NCBI GenBank assembly: GCA_028698305.1 | Contig: JAQVDN010000002.1 | Span: 124,001-188,000 of the forward strand | Direction of reading: 5' to 3' | Origin: Candidatus Altimarinota bacterium | Lineage (GTDB): Bacteria; Patescibacteriota; Gracilibacteria; BD1-5; UBA6164 | DNA length: 64,000 bases | Shown: positions 24,432 through 36,939 of the stretch, in pieces | Position numbering within the stretch: position 1 is the stretch's first letter | Layout of the letters: every line of letters begins with the position of its first letter | Position numbers and translations under genes: made by a program | Notes under the pieces: model-generated | The model's input: the letters and a program-made list of their open reading frames with translations, nothing else | Databases searched by the model: none | Told to the model about the DNA's origin: nothing

Positions 24432-25175
24432 ATGTTAAATAAAGAAGAATTAGAAATAATGAGACAGAATGCTAAAATACATAAAAAAGTATTTGATGCT
24501 ATAAAAGAAACTGTAAAAGAATGAACTACTGCAATAGAAATAAATGAATTATGTGGAAAAATAGCAAGAGAACATTGAGTTTTATGCTGATTTAAATGAG
24601 TTTATGATTTTCCTGACAATATTTGTATAAGTGTAAATGATGTAGTTGTTCATGGTAGAGCTAGAAAATGAATAGTATTTAAAAATTGAGATTTAGTAAC
24701 TTTTGATTTTTGAATCAAAGATAAAAAATATTGAATTAATACAGATGCAGCATTTTCTCTAATAATATGATGAGATGATAAAAATCCTATTTGAGCAAAG
24801 CTTATTGAAGCGAATAAAAAAGCTTTGTATGCTTGAATTAAAGCTGCTAGAGTATGAAATACTGTATGAGATATAGGTTATGCAATACAAAAAGAAATAG
24901 AAGATGCTTGATTTAAGGTTGTAAAAGATTTAACAGGACATGCAATTTGAAAATCTCTTCATGAAAAACCATATATATACAATTATGGAAATCCTTGAAG
25001 TTGACCAAAACTTAAAGCTGGTATGACACTTGCAATAGAACCAATACTTTGAGAAACAAGCTGAGAAATAGAAGATGATTGAGATTGGGAAATATATATA
25101 AAAGATGGTAGTTTATGATGCCAATATGAGCATACTATATTGATAACAGAAGGTGAAGCTGAAATAATAATATAA
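24432..25175 (+). CDS. map: Methionine aminopeptidase type I
   Basis: The protein has 247 residues and removes the initiator methionine from nascent proteins. The metal ligands appear in order: VTFDFGI (first Asp), NTDAAF (second Asp), LTGHAIG (His), IEP (Glu) and a late EHTILIT (Glu). The conserved substrate His is in VVHGRA. The length matches the minimal type Ia enzyme. It is last in a run with two secreted-protein genes and ends at a terminator shared with the convergent small gene. Confidence 0.95.
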
Positions 25176-25207
25176 AAAAGAACTAAAATTATTTAGTTCT
25201 TTTTTTC
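25174..25207. terminator. Bidirectional terminator between map and a small gene
   Basis: Stem AAAAAAGAACTAAA/TTAGTTCTTTTTT; it overlaps the end of the minus-strand 61-residue gene. Confidence 0.85.
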
Positions 25208-25378
25208 TTTTTCTTTTTCTTTTTTTAAAAGTTCTTCAACTTCAGCTAAAGTATGTCATAATCTCCATTCAATTTTTTTAGGTTTTCAAATTTCGCTTTT
25301 TCATTTTTTGGTAATCTTTAGTTCTTCTCTTGGAAATCATCACCATCATCAAGTCCATCACCCAGGTTTATCAGCCAT
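25193..25378 (-). CDS. Small Gly/Trp-rich protein, unknown
   Basis: The protein has 61 residues. The N-terminus is unusual: MADKPGGWTGGWGGFPREEL, with five of the six glycines after Pro coded by TGA. A basic segment KITKKGKSEIGKPKKIEW follows, and then a charged helix ending in Lys/Glu repeats. The stop lies in a terminator shared with map. No family is recognised. The start is fixed by the only upstream ATG. A real gene is supported by the clean frame, terminator and phase, but the length limits certainty. Confidence 0.6.
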
Positions 25379-25505
25379 AAAAAATAAATTATATAAATAA
25401 TATTTGAAAAATATAACAATTTTTTATAAATATCAAAATAATATTTGAAAAAACTTTTTAATAAATATAATACATAACATAATATTTATTATTTTAAATA
25501 AGAAA

Positions 25506-26426
25506 ATGCTATTTAAAGAAGCACATTACAAGTTTTTAAACTATCTGGAAGTAATTAAAAACAAGTCTCCTAAAACAGTAGAACAATACGACAGGCATCT
25601 TAAAAAATTTAATAATTATATAGAAGAAAAATATAATAAAGTTGATACTTTTAAAGTTGAAGATATAAACTTAGATATTGCTGAATGATTTAGAAGTTAT
25701 ATATATGAAAAAAGAAGAAATGTATCTATAAAAACTGCTAATGCTTATATGATAACTATTAGAAGTTTTTTAAAATATCTAGAAAAAAAATGATATAAAA
25801 GTTTAAGTGCTACTGCAATTGATTTAATAAAGGCTGAAGATAGGCATGTAGAATTTTTAAATCAAGAAGAACTGGATAGACTTTTTTCAGCTCCAAACAA
25901 AGATACTATTATATGAGCAAGAGATTTAGCTATAATGGAGTGTATTTATTCAACTGGGCTCAGAATTTCAGAATTAACAGCCTTAAATAAAAATGATATA
26001 AATTTAAAAAGAAGAGAATTTGCAGTTAGATGAAAATGAAAAAAAGTAAGAGTTGTATATTTAACAAAAGAGTCAGCAACTTTGATAGAAAAATATCTAG
26101 AAAAAAGAACAGATAGTTTTTCTCCACTTTTTATAAGACACAATACAAAAAAAGATGATATTGCTTCTCTAAACGATGAAAAAGTAAGACTTACTAGATT
26201 TTTTATAACAAATATGGTTAAAAAATATGCATTAAAAGCTTATATACTAAAAGATATTTCAGCACATACTCTTAGACATAGCTTTGCTACTACCCTACTT
26301 AGTAATTGAGCAGACCTGAGATCAATTCAAGAAATGCTTTGACATGCTAGCATAACAACTACTCAAGTTTATACTCATGTTACAAATAAAAAATTGAAAG
26401 ATGTACATTCAAAATTTTTTAAATAA
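25506..26426 (+). CDS. XerC/XerD-type tyrosine recombinase
   Basis: The protein has 306 residues, the usual length for the Xer chromosome-dimer recombinases. The N-terminal SAM-like core-binding domain (KNKSPKTVEQYDRHLKKF) is followed by the catalytic domain. That domain carries Arg in STGLRISEL, Lys in GKGKKVR, HTLRHSFA, His in EMLGHASI and the nucleophile Tyr in TTQVYTHV. The residue set is complete. No attachment site or phage gene is next to it, so a housekeeping role in resolving chromosome dimers is more likely than integration. Confidence 0.9.
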
Positions 26427-26455
26427 TAAAAACTGACATAAAGTCAGTTTTTATT
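26425..26455. terminator. Bidirectional terminator
   Basis: Stem AATAAAAACTGAC/GTCAGTTTTTATT between the convergent recombinase and HAD genes. Confidence 0.9.
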
Positions 26456-27389
26456 ATTTTTGAATAAAATTCATATCATTTTTATCTATTTCAAAAATCA
26501 AATCTTTTCTTTCAATAATTATATGATAATTTATATTCTCAGTCTTAAAGTTTAAAAAATTATTTATTACTTTTCTTTCAGGATTTACAAAATAAAAATC
26601 ATTTCATTTTTCAAGAGCATAACTTATACCAAAATCACTCGCAGTATCACCCATACCTCAAATTGTTTTATCTATAACTTTTTTTTCTATAAGTAAATTT
26701 ATAAAATCTTTTTTATGATCTCTTCACCAAAGAGGTGTATAGTCAGTAGTTTCTAAAAATACATTACTTCAAAATCAAAAAACATTGTTAGCATATGATT
26801 CTCATATATTTTTTACAATATAATCTTTTAATAAATCAAGATAAATATCAAAAACAAAGTTTGGAGCTCATGAAACAAATAAAAAATTACCCCCTGATAA
26901 CAAAACTTCTTTTATTTTTGAAAATGAAAATCTATAAGGATTAATCTTTTCTTTGGTTTTAAAACTATATTTCATAAAATTTAAGTATCATTGCCAATCT
27001 ACTAAATTTTTATGTTTTAGTAACAAATAAATCCCTGCATTTAAGTATTCAAAAAATTCTATCTCTTTATTGTAAGCCTTTTTTTCTAAAGCATTAAAAA
27101 ATTCTAAATCTTTTAAAAATTCATAATAATTATCTATATCCAGATCTAAGTAATTATGTTTTTTTACAAACTTAACAAATATAGTAAAAGCTTCTTTTTG
27201 CAGAACTCATCTAAAAAAAGTACCGTCAAGATCAGAAATAAAATAATTTCATCTATGCATCAAATTTATTTTATTTTTATAATAATCTTGATTAAAATAA
27301 TCATTTCTAAAACAAATTCATAGATGTTCCAATATATCTTTTTTATTTGTTTCATCTTTTAAAACTTCTAAAACTTTTTCTAGTCTCAT
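26454..27389 (-). CDS. HAD-superfamily hydrolase
   Basis: The protein has 311 residues. Motif I is FISDLDGT with Asp53 and Asp55. FLFVSGAPN fits motif II, a Lys-rich stretch (HKKDFINLLIEKK) motif III, and GGMGDTASDFG motif IV. An inserted helical cap of roughly 100 residues lies between motifs I and II. A C-terminal extension of about 50 residues follows the core. The arrangement resembles phosphoserine-phosphatase-like enzymes, but the substrate is not determined. It faces the recombinase gene and is divergent from pth. Confidence 0.8.
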
Positions 27390-27498
27390 AGATATTTTTA
27401 ATATTAACAAATATATTATAAATAATAAATTAAAGTTTTAAAGTTTATTTTTATTTTTTTTTATATATAATTTCAAAAATATTAATTAATTATTCAAA

Positions 27499-28023
27499 AT
27501 GAAAATTATTGTTTGACTTTGAAATCCTTGAAAAGAATATGAAAAAACAAAACACAATGTATGATTTATGTTTTTAGATTTTTTTCAAAAATTAAATAAA
27601 TTTAGTGATTTTACTTTTGAATCTAAATTTAAAGCAGAAATAAGCACATGATTATATAATTGAGAAAAAACTCTACTTATAAAGCCTCAAACTTATATGA
27701 ATTTGAGTTGAGATAGTATAATCTCAATAATGCATTTTTATAAGATTGATAAAAATAATTTTATAGTTATTTATGATGATTTGAGTATGGATTTTTCTAA
27801 ATTGAGATTTAGAGACAAATGAAGTGCAGGAGGACATAATTGAATTAAAAGTATAATAAAACATCTTTGAGAAGATTTTAAAAGAATAAAAGTTGGTATT
27901 GGTTATGACACAAAATTTGAAGTAAGTGATTGGGTATTGTCTAAATTTAGTGAAGAAGAATTAATAGATTTAGAAAATGAAATTTTTAAAGAAACAAATA
28001 ATTTATTGATAAAGAATTTTTAA
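27499..28023 (+). CDS. pth: Peptidyl-tRNA hydrolase
   Basis: The protein has 174 residues and releases peptides from prematurely dissociated peptidyl-tRNA. The start VGLGNPGKEYEKTKHNVGF contains the family signature with catalytic His19 and Asn9. TYMNLSG and VIYDDLSMDFSKLRFRDKGS carry the other conserved active-site residues, and SAGGHNGIKSI the conserved Asn. The length is slightly shorter than in E. coli. The stop codon is 1 base before the murC start, so the two are translationally coupled. Confidence 0.95.
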
Positions 28024-28024
28024 T

Positions 28025-29356
28025 ATGAAAAAAATATATGTAATTTGAATTTGATGAATATGAATATCTGCTATAGCAAGATATTATAAACAAAATTGAT
28101 TCAAGGTTTTTTGAAGTGATATGACAGATAGTGAACTTATTTCAAATCTAAAAAGTGAATGAATCGATATAATTATATGAGAAAGATCTGATTTTATAGA
28201 TAATAGTTTTGATAAAGTAATATATACTGAAGCTATACCAGAAACTCAAAAAGAATTATTAAAATCAAAAAATATAAATATAGAAACTATAACTTATCCA
28301 GAAGCTCTAGCACAAATAGCAAATGATAAGATACTTATAACTGTTTCATGAACTCATTGAAAATCAACAACTACCTCTATTGGTTCTATCATACTAAAAA
28401 ATAGTTCACTAAATTTTACTAGTGTAGTATGAACTTTATTGAAAGAATTTGATTGAAAAAATTTCTATCATAGAAATGACAAGGAAAAAAAAGAGAACTA
28501 TTTTATAATAGAAGCCTGTGAATATAAAAGAAGTTTTTTAAAATATAAACCTGATATTGCCATAATTACAAATGTCGAGGTTGACCATCTTGATTATTAC
28601 AAAGATGAAAATGATTATATTCTAGCATATAGACAATTAATAGACAATGTAAAAAAATGATGATATATAATACTAAATTGACAAGAAAAAAATAGTAGAC
28701 AATTAATATGAATAAGACAAGATGTAAATTATATAGAAATTGATAATAATTGATACTATTATAATTGACAATATAGAATTTTCCCTGATTTGTCATTAAA
28801 AATACCTTGACAACATATTGTCTATGATGCAAGATTGACATACATACTATGACAAATATTGAATATAGACAATAAAAATATAATAGACAGTATAGAGACA
28901 TACTCTTGAGCTTGGAGAAGGATGGAAATAATATGACAAACATTAAATAATAATTTAATTATGAGTGATTATTGACATCATCCTACTGAAATAAAATTGA
29001 CACTTTGAGCAATAAGAGAAAAATATAAAGATAAAAAAATACTTACTATTTTTCAACCTCATCAATATAATAGAACTATAGAATTATTGCATGATTTCAA
29101 AGATGTATTTTTGGATAGTGATGAATTAATAATTCCAAATATATATGAATCTAGAGATTCTATAGAGGATAAGAAAAAAATAAATACTGATATATTACTA
29201 GATAATATAAATCATAAAAATAAAAGAAATTGAAATTGACTTGAAAATACACTAAATTTAATAAATGAATTTGATAATAAAAATAAGGATAGTTTAATAA
29301 TACTTATGTGAGCTTGAGATGTTGATAATCTAAGATATAAAATAAAAACCACTTAA
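28025..29356 (+). CDS. murC: UDP-N-acetylmuramate-L-alanine ligase
   Basis: The protein has 443 residues and adds the first amino acid to UDP-MurNAc. The N-terminal Rossmann motif [14 protein letters not shown] is followed by the Mur ligase P-loop GTHGKSTTT near residue 108. [14 protein letters not shown] and [11 protein letters not shown] supply the metal- and ATP-binding residues, and [15 protein letters not shown] opens the C-terminal domain. GAGDVDNL near the end is typical of MurC. It shares an operon with pth. With PBP1A and LCP it shows that the organism makes peptidoglycan. Confidence 0.95.
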
Positions 29357-29375
29357 AAGTGGTTTTTATTTTTTT
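29341..29375. terminator. Bidirectional terminator murC/secD
   Basis: Stem AATAAAAACCACT/AGTGGTTTTTATT; it contains both the murC stop and the stop of the convergent secD. Confidence 0.9.
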
Positions 29376-30970
29376 AATCATATAAATGTGTTTTCATCTT
29401 TTAATAACAATGAAATCCAAAGTAAGAAAACTCTTGAAATATACATAGCTGTAAAAAGTGAAATAATTATTCAAATTCATAGCATTAATCAAAATCATTT
29501 AATCATATTTATTCAAAATATAAATAATATAAGCGATACAATTAATCATGTAAAATTTGAGTCCCATATAGCTGACCATGATTTTTTGAATCAAATATCA
29601 GTAGAATCAAGTAAACTATTTCATTTTCTAATTTCCTCTTTTATTCTTTCAAATATCAAAATATTTGCATCTATAGCTATTCAAATTGATAATATAAGTC
29701 AAGCAATAGAAGCTAAAGTTAAAATTAAACCAAATAATTTTACAACAGCTAAAACTAATATAACATATAACATCAATGCTATAGATGACATAAGTCATGA
29801 TAATCTATAAGAAAATACTAAGAAAACAAATATCAAGAAAAATCATGAGAATCAAGCAAGAATTAATTTTTCAAGTGATGATTCACCTATCTTTGAATCT
29901 ATTGTTTTTTCACTTGTAAGATAAATAGGGGCTGGAACCACTCAAGTATTTATATCTTGAGATAATTTAGCTGCTTCTTTAGGAGTAAATTCACCTGTAA
30001 TAACTGCTTTTCATCAATAAATTGTAGTATTTACAACTGGTGCTGTAAGCATCTCTCATCACACAAATATAGCAATTTGTTGTCAAACAAGTCTTTTTGT
30101 TAAATCAGCAAATACTTCTGCTCATTCATCATTAAAAACTAATTCTATTTCAGGTCTAGCAGCATCATTAAATTGAACACTTGATTTTACAAAATATTTA
30201 TCATCTAAGATTCTTCAATTTGAATCAATCGCAGCAGTCCAATCAGAAGGTGTTTTTGAAACAAAAATATAATCTATTTTTTCATCTTTATTTTTTTCTA
30301 TTATAGCAAATCATTCATCTCATGTAGATAATTTAACACTATTTATTTGATTTGGTTTAATTTCATTTTCAGATGTAAAAACTTCTCCTAAATTATCACT
30401 TTCACCTATAATTATATTTTCATAGTTAAGAGAATATTTACTTCAGATAACACTAAATTTTTCTCATAAATTTACTTCATCTAAAATTCAAACTGCTATT
30501 TGTTTTCTAGCATCAAAATCTTTCTCAGTAAAAGATGTTTTTCTCTCTTTAAATTGAATTTTAACTACTTTTCAAATTGCTTCTTTTGCTTTTTCTATAT
30601 TTTCACTATTTTCTAAACTATCGTTTCATTTTAATGGAATTTGAACTATTATATGTCTTTCTCAACCATATGATGCATCATTAATTTCTGAATCATTTAT
30701 TTTTAAAGCTTCAATTCTCTTATCAATTATAGATTTTAATCATTCAACAATCTCATTTTCTTTATTCTTATCTATATTTCATGATTTTTTCAACTCATCT
30801 AAATCAACTTTATAATCCAACTCTATTCATCATTGTAAGTCAAGTCATAATCTATAATCTCATCCAGAAAATGGTACTTTAATACCATAATTATGCCAAG
30901 GAAAAATATAAGAAAATAAAAATAATCCTCAAATAAATATCAAAAATAATCTAAAAATAAGGTGTCTCAT
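29366..30970 (-). CDS. secD: Protein translocase subunit SecD
   Basis: The protein has 534 residues. An N-terminal membrane span is followed by GGDYRLGLDLQGG, the SecD signature LGLDLxGG. The large periplasmic P1 region comes next, with the conserved end TGEFTPKEA. Five C-terminal spans include SIGIAIDANILIFERIKEE, the SecD/F motif that holds the proton-pathway Asp. It assists Sec-dependent export using the proton motive force. No secF is adjacent in the window; the neighbour upstream on the same strand is rlmN, 100 bases away. Confidence 0.93.
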
Positions 30971-31024
30971 AAAATAAAAAATAAAATGTAAATTTGATTA
31001 ATTATATATTTTTTACACAAAAGT

Positions 31025-31054
31025 AAAAAAATAATGACAAAAGCCATTATTTTT
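31025..31054 (-). terminator. Terminator after rlmN
   Basis: Stem AAAATAATGGC/GACATTATTTT with one mismatch and T-rich flank on the minus strand. Confidence 0.65.
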
Positions 31055-31069
31055 AATTTGACATTTTAT

Positions 31070-32125
31070 TTACTTATTGTCTAAGTCTTTCTTTTTATTT
31101 GCTAGTTGTCAGCAAGCAGCATCTATATCATCTCACATTGTTGCTCTAATAGTAGAAACAACTCAATAATGTTGTAAAATGGTTTGAAATTTTTCTATTA
31201 TAAATCTAGGAGTCGGAGAATAAGTTCATCAAGTTCATTCTCAAGCATTATATGGTATAAAGTTTACATGTGCTAGTTTCCCTTCTAAAAGTTTTCATAG
31301 CTCATGAGCTAATTTTATATTATCATTAACTCAATTAATCATTATATATTCATAAAATATTCTTTTATTAGTTTTAGCTGTATATTCATCTAAACTTTTC
31401 ATTAATTCAGAAAGTGGATAAGTATGATCAACTGGCATTATTTGTTTTCTGATTTCATCATTTGGAGCATGTAAACTTATAGCAAGACTTGTTTGTGGAA
31501 AATCATTAGTAAATTTTTTAATACCTGGAACTATTCAACAAGTTGAAACTGTAACTCTTCTATTTGCAAGATCAAATTTTTTTTGATTATTAGCTATATT
31601 TATAGTTTCTTTTACTACTTCATAATTAAGCATAGGTTCTCACATACCCATATAAACTATATTTCTTAGTTTATCACCTTCATCATTTAATAATTTTGCA
31701 GCATAATATATTTGTTCTATTATTTCATAATTTTTAAGATTTCTTAACAATCATAATTTTCAAGTTGCACAAAAAGTACATCACATAGGACAACCTGCTT
31801 GACAAGAAACACATAAAGTAACTCTACCTGTTAAATGTCTCATTATAACTGCTTCAATAAATTCTCAAGTTTCAGTTTTAAAAAGTATTTTAGTAGTTTG
31901 TCAGTTAGAACTCGTTTTTTGATTATCAACAGATAAAGAATAAAAAAAACAATTTTCTTTGAGTATTTCTCTAACATTTTTTGATAGAGTATTCATATCA
32001 TCAAAATTTGTTATAAAATTTTTATATATAGCATTTTCAATTTGACTATATCTAAAAGCTTTTTCTCAATTTGATTCCAACAATTCTTTTACTTTTTTTT
32101 CATCATGTATAGAAATTTTTTGCAT
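31070..32125 (-). CDS. rlmN: Dual-specificity 23S rRNA/tRNA A2 methyltransferase RlmN
   Basis: The protein has 351 residues and is a radical SAM enzyme that methylates A2503 of 23S rRNA and A37 of some tRNAs. The iron-sulfur cysteines are Cys112, Cys116 and Cys119 in GCPMGCTFC; the TGA in this motif must be glycine. VYMGMGEPMLNY carries the conserved SAM-binding GEP, and VSTCGIVPG the conserved methylated-Cys region partner. The C-terminal resolving Cys is in DAACGQLA. TGA reading is also required at PYNAGEGTGGTYSP. The length is normal. Confidence 0.95.
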
Positions 32126-32192
32126 TATTTATTTAATTTATTATATTTAAAGTAATTTTATTATAATTTACTTTATTTTTCTTTTTTGTAAA

Positions 32193-32822
32193 ATGAAAAA
32201 ATCAAAAATAGCAACTACAATTGTTGAAGCCATGGTTGTTACAATAATAGTGGTTTTAGGACTAACTTGAGTATATACAATTTATTCATCTTCAATAAAG
32301 TTAAGTACTCAAACAGAAAATAAGATCCAAGCTATTCAAATAGCAAGAGAATGAATAGAAGCTGTAACAAACATAAGAGATACAAATTGACTATTATTTT
32401 GATCAAATATAGATAATTGTTGGAAAGTTCTAGATTATAATAATAATTGTTTACTATGAACAACTTGATTCAATAATATAGTAGATAATTGAGATTATAG
32501 AGTTTATAGAGATATAAATAATAGATGGATTTTAGAAAGTGCATTAGCAAGTATTTGAAATTCATTTACAAATATAAATTATAAAAACTTTTACAAAATA
32601 TATCTAGATTCAAATTGATTATATACTCACTCTACTTGAAATGATACAAAGATATTATATACAAGACAAATAAAAACAAGATATTTAAATCCAAATACTT
32701 GATTAGTACAAGCAACAGCTACTGATTGATTATTAATTACAAGTATAGTCAGATGGAGTGACTCTTCATCAAGTGAATTAAATGAAGTGAAATTAGAAAC
32801 AATTTTAACTAATTATAAATAG
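32193..32822 (+). CDS. Type IV pilin-like protein
   Basis: The protein has 209 residues. The N-terminus MKKSKIATTIVEAMVVTIIV has the prepilin layout: a short basic leader ending in Ala7, then a hydrophobic helix with Glu12 at position +5 of the mature form. A long polar region rich in Asn and Thr follows, with one cysteine pair (NCWKVLDYNNNC). It may be a minor pilin or pseudopilin of the pilus machinery used by these epibionts. The leader lacks the common Gly at -1 (Ala instead), so processing is inferred. It ends at a terminator shared with a convergent gene. Confidence 0.7.
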
Positions 32823-32856
32823 AAAATAGAACCTTTTTAAAAAGGTTCTATTTTCT
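32821..32856. terminator. Bidirectional terminator
   Basis: Very strong stem AGAAAATAGAACCTTTTT and complement between convergent genes. Confidence 0.9.
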
Positions 32857-35800
32857 ATTTATATTCATCTCTGGATAAAGAACTATTAGCTGCATCTTTT
32901 ACTGAATCAAAAACTGATTCAAATGCTCATACTTTTCAACTATTTCAATTTAAAATATTATCAATTACACCATTTATAAGACTATCTGCTTCTCAATTTA
33001 AAATCCTAGAAGGTGAGTAATCCTTATAATTTCCTAAAATTAATCCCCATGATGTTAGATCATATCAAACATCTGATGATAAATTATTATATGAAGATAA
33101 TATCTCATTTCTAAATCAAGCATTAGTTAAAATTCATCATACCACATCTCTAAGAATTAACCTTAAATATTTCTTTTTTAACAATAAATTTTCAGTTTCA
33201 TCATCACTAAATCTCTTTGATACTGTTGATTTTATATCATTTGATATCCAATTCCACATCTTTGGTCACATAATATCATCTCTATATCAACCACCAGTAT
33301 TCATAGACATATATTGAATTATCATTTTCTTAGTATCTAGTCAAGAAACTCAAGCATCTCAACAAGCATCATCCATATAATCTTTCTTAAAAGCATCTTC
33401 TCCTGTAAATTCTCTAACCTTATTAAAATATTCTCATAATATACTATCATTTTCTTTTTCAAGTAAAACCACCTTATCTGTTTTAGAGAATTCAGAATCT
33501 CATACATGCTTCATATAAAGAGAATTTGATAATGGTTTTCAGTATTTTTTCCAAAAATCAAGAGATTTATCAAATCTAGATTTTTCTGTTCACTTTCAAT
33601 TTTCAGCCATATCAAAGATTTCCTTTGCATTTTTTGCAATATTTGGAAATTTATCACTATATTGTTTTCATATTATTTCAGATAATCTTAAGATTGTCTT
33701 ATTAAACAATTTCATTTCTGGAACAGTAGAAAAAAATCTAGTTGCAATTATAGGCATACCTCATTGCCATAATCATCTAGCATTTAAATATGTTTTTTGA
33801 TCTATATCATAAGCAGCTCATGAATATAATAAACAAAAATATCATTCATTCATTTCCTCTAAAGAACCTCATCTTTCAATTGCTTTTTTATACCATCAAA
33901 GTGCATTTGAAGTAGTACCTCAAGTTGCTTCATCATGTCATCATTTAAGCATTTGAACAGCTTTTCTTTTTGCATTTGCATCCTTATATCATTTTTCTAA
34001 TTCCTCACTTATTCAAGAAGCCCATTTTCATTCATACTCCTTATGTAATCTTGATCTTCTCTTATGTCACTTAAATGGTGTATTTCAACATTGTTTTTTT
34101 AACAACATATGTACTAAATATTCTTCTGAAAAAGAAAATCAACCTTCTAAAGATTCTGCCTCTATTTGATTAAAGAAGTCATCTCATTTTTTTCAACCCA
34201 ATGCTTCATACCATAAAAATTTTCATCTATATTTATATAATGCATTTTTTGATGTAAGATGTCAATATTTAGAAAGCATAAACATAATTCAAGCCTCTTT
34301 CTTATATTCTGGAGTATTTTTATTTAAAAGCCAACCTTCAATTCTACTAACTGCAATCCAAGAATCAACTTTTCATAAACCTTCTAAAGCTTTATCCATA
34401 GAATCTCCCTCTTCTCTTTCAACTTTTATTTGTAATTCAGCTCTAAGTTCCTCAGGTAAAAATCACCCCATAGATAGTGCAAATCTAGCAGATTTTAAAT
34501 CATTTCATCTCTTCAATGTTTCTTCAATAGAACTAAAAAATAATTTTCATCATGCAAGTAAATCTACAAATGAAGCTCTATCAAAAAATCTAGACCAAAA
34601 ACTTCATTTAATGTTATTTGTACTGTCTTGTTCAGTTTTTAAACTTTTTCAAGTTTCCCAACTAGGATGAAAATCATTTTTACTATCATCCAAAACAGAA
34701 CTTTTAAACTGATTTAAACTAAAAGTATGTTTACTTGCTCATTCAATAAATAACACCTCATCTCCTGATTTTTCCTTATAATTTTTATCTTTTTTATCTA
34801 AATCTCATCTTTTCTTTCTTTCTCAAAAAGATACGGTAATATTATTTCAATTAATACTATGAACTCTTATTATATCATCACTTTTAGATGAAACAAAGTA
34901 TTCAATTTCTAAATCATCATTTTTATTTTTATTTTCTGATTTTTTAGTTATAAATTTATTATTTTCAAAAGATACATCACTCCACTTGTTATTTCAATTA
35001 TAATTTCATAATAATTCAGAAAAATTATTTATCTTCTTTACCCTCTTTGTTTCTAATTTTTTAAAAGTTTGATAAAATTCTTCATATGTAAATCTTACTT
35101 TTTGTCATTGGGTTAATACTTCAATTTCTCAATCTGAAACTCAACTAATTTCATGAACTCATCAATCCTTTGCAACAAGCATAAGTCACTTAGAAAGACC
35201 AAGTTTTTTACCATCTATATCAATCTCATTAAGTTTTGAAATAAGAGAATCGAGATTTAAAAAATCTAAGAGTAGATCTTCATCAACAACACCAGATAAA
35301 ATCTCATCATTTAAATTTTTTAATCTTGCTTTTTCTATGCTAGATAATTCAGATTCTCTTAGTTTTAATTCTTCTAATTCTTGTTTTTTTGATTCAAAAT
35401 ATCTTTGTTCATATGATTTTTTAGCATCGTCATTAGCTAAATCAGAATGAGAATATATAACTAAATCTGATGTTTTAAAAGCTCATGATTTTATATTATC
35501 ATCTATTTCTTGTTTCTTATAAAATTTCAAAGAAATATTATTTCTTGATGCAATTTCTAAAAAACCTGAGTATGAAATTTCTTTGTCAGAATCAGAAGAT
35601 AGATTTATAATCTTATCTGTTCATACCTCAACTAATCTTAAAATTTTTTTATCATCGTCTATTTCCTTTACTCTTAAAAAACTACTTGAAATTTCTCATT
35701 TTTCATTTTTTACAACAATCTCAACAAAATTATCAACTCAAAAATCATCAAGTTTACTTATCTTTCAATTTTTATTTATTTCTCATATCTTCTTTTTTAA

Positions 35801-36805
35801 TGATTCAAAAGTTTGTGGTCATCATGATATTTCTTCTTCTCTAATTTTTTCATTTAATTCTCTAAAATTATCCTCTAAATTTTTAAATCATACATCTTGA
35901 GATAATGAAAAAATACTATCTTCAGTTAAATCTAAATCATTAGTAGAAACTTGTATATCATGTAAAGACACACTTTCTATTATAGTTGAAATATCTGCAA
36001 AATTATCTTTAAATAATTCATTTAATATAGTTTCTTTTTTTATATCTGCTGCTTCTTTTGTATAAATACCCAATTCAACTAATTTTCATAAAGTTGTCAT
36101 AGGAATAAAAGTTTTAATAAAAAGCTTCTTTTGTTCTAAATCAAACAAATTTGTTTGAAATAATATTTTAATATCAGAATAAAGAATTCTACCTCTAGAA
36201 ATATCAAATAAGATTCATTCAACTTCATCTCTTAAATTTGCAGGTTGTAAATTATTTAATTTATCTCTTTTTTGTTCTTCAGTAAGGCTTCAAAAATTAA
36301 AAGGAAATAAATTTGCTCTTTTATTAATAGGAAATCATAATTTATCAGTTAAAAATCTATCTAGCTTAACTTCAGAATCAAGTAATTTCTCAATCTCAAT
36401 AATTGGTAATTTTTCAATTTCTTCAAATAAATTATCATCAAATTCTTCACTTGAAATAGTATAATCTCTTAATACTAGATTTCTTAACAATAATCTAGAG
36501 TTTTTCAATTTCAAATAATCTTTTCAAACCAATCTTCTAAGATCAAAGATATTAATTTTTGAAGTATCAAAGTTTTTTATATCTGCATCATCGCTTGTAG
36601 ATTGAAAAAGTTGTAATTTTCTCATTATAACTTTTGAATCAGATATAGAATTTGATTTCATTATATCATTTATAAATATGGTTTTATCCTTTCATGCTAA
36701 AAAAGTTTTAGAAAATTCACTTAAAAATTTTCATTTAATATTTTGATTTTGATTTTTTCCTTTTTCTACAGATTCATTTAATTCAGGGTTTAAATTTGAA
36801 ACCAT
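32855..36805 (-). CDS. Giant protein of unknown function
   Basis: The protein has 1316 residues without a signal peptide or membrane span. The first about 300 residues are helical (LRRLVGKDYLKLKNSRLLLRN and similar). A charged middle region follows, with coiled-coil character near residues 480-520 (ESKKQELEELKLRESELSSIEK). Beta-rich segments resemble short SH3-like or Hint-like strands (ISGVSDGEIEVLTQGQKVRFTYEEF). A helical C-terminal half has repeated aromatic and Gly-containing segments that might be helical repeats. No catalytic motif was found. It ends at TAG, shares a terminator with the pilin-like gene and is divergent from rseP. Similar giants of unknown role are typical of this phylum. 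Confidence 0.75.
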
Positions 36806-36939
36806 AAACTTTATATTAAAAAATATTTTATTTATTATAGCACAAAAGCTCATATTTGCAAAAAATATAAGTAAATAAAAATTTTACATTTAAAGTTAAT
36901 TAATTAATATGAAAATATTAAATTTTAAGTTTTAAATAA

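Noticed and set aside
25506-26426. Phage or integrative-element integrase
   Set aside because: No attachment repeats, tRNA gene or phage genes nearby; length and motifs fit housekeeping Xer recombinases.
28566-28943. 125-residue minus-strand hydrophobic frame
   Set aside because: Antisense to the middle of murC, which is continuous and well conserved under code 25.
29388-29810. 140-residue plus-strand frame after murC
   Set aside because: It is the shadow of the C-terminal membrane spans of secD on the minus strand.
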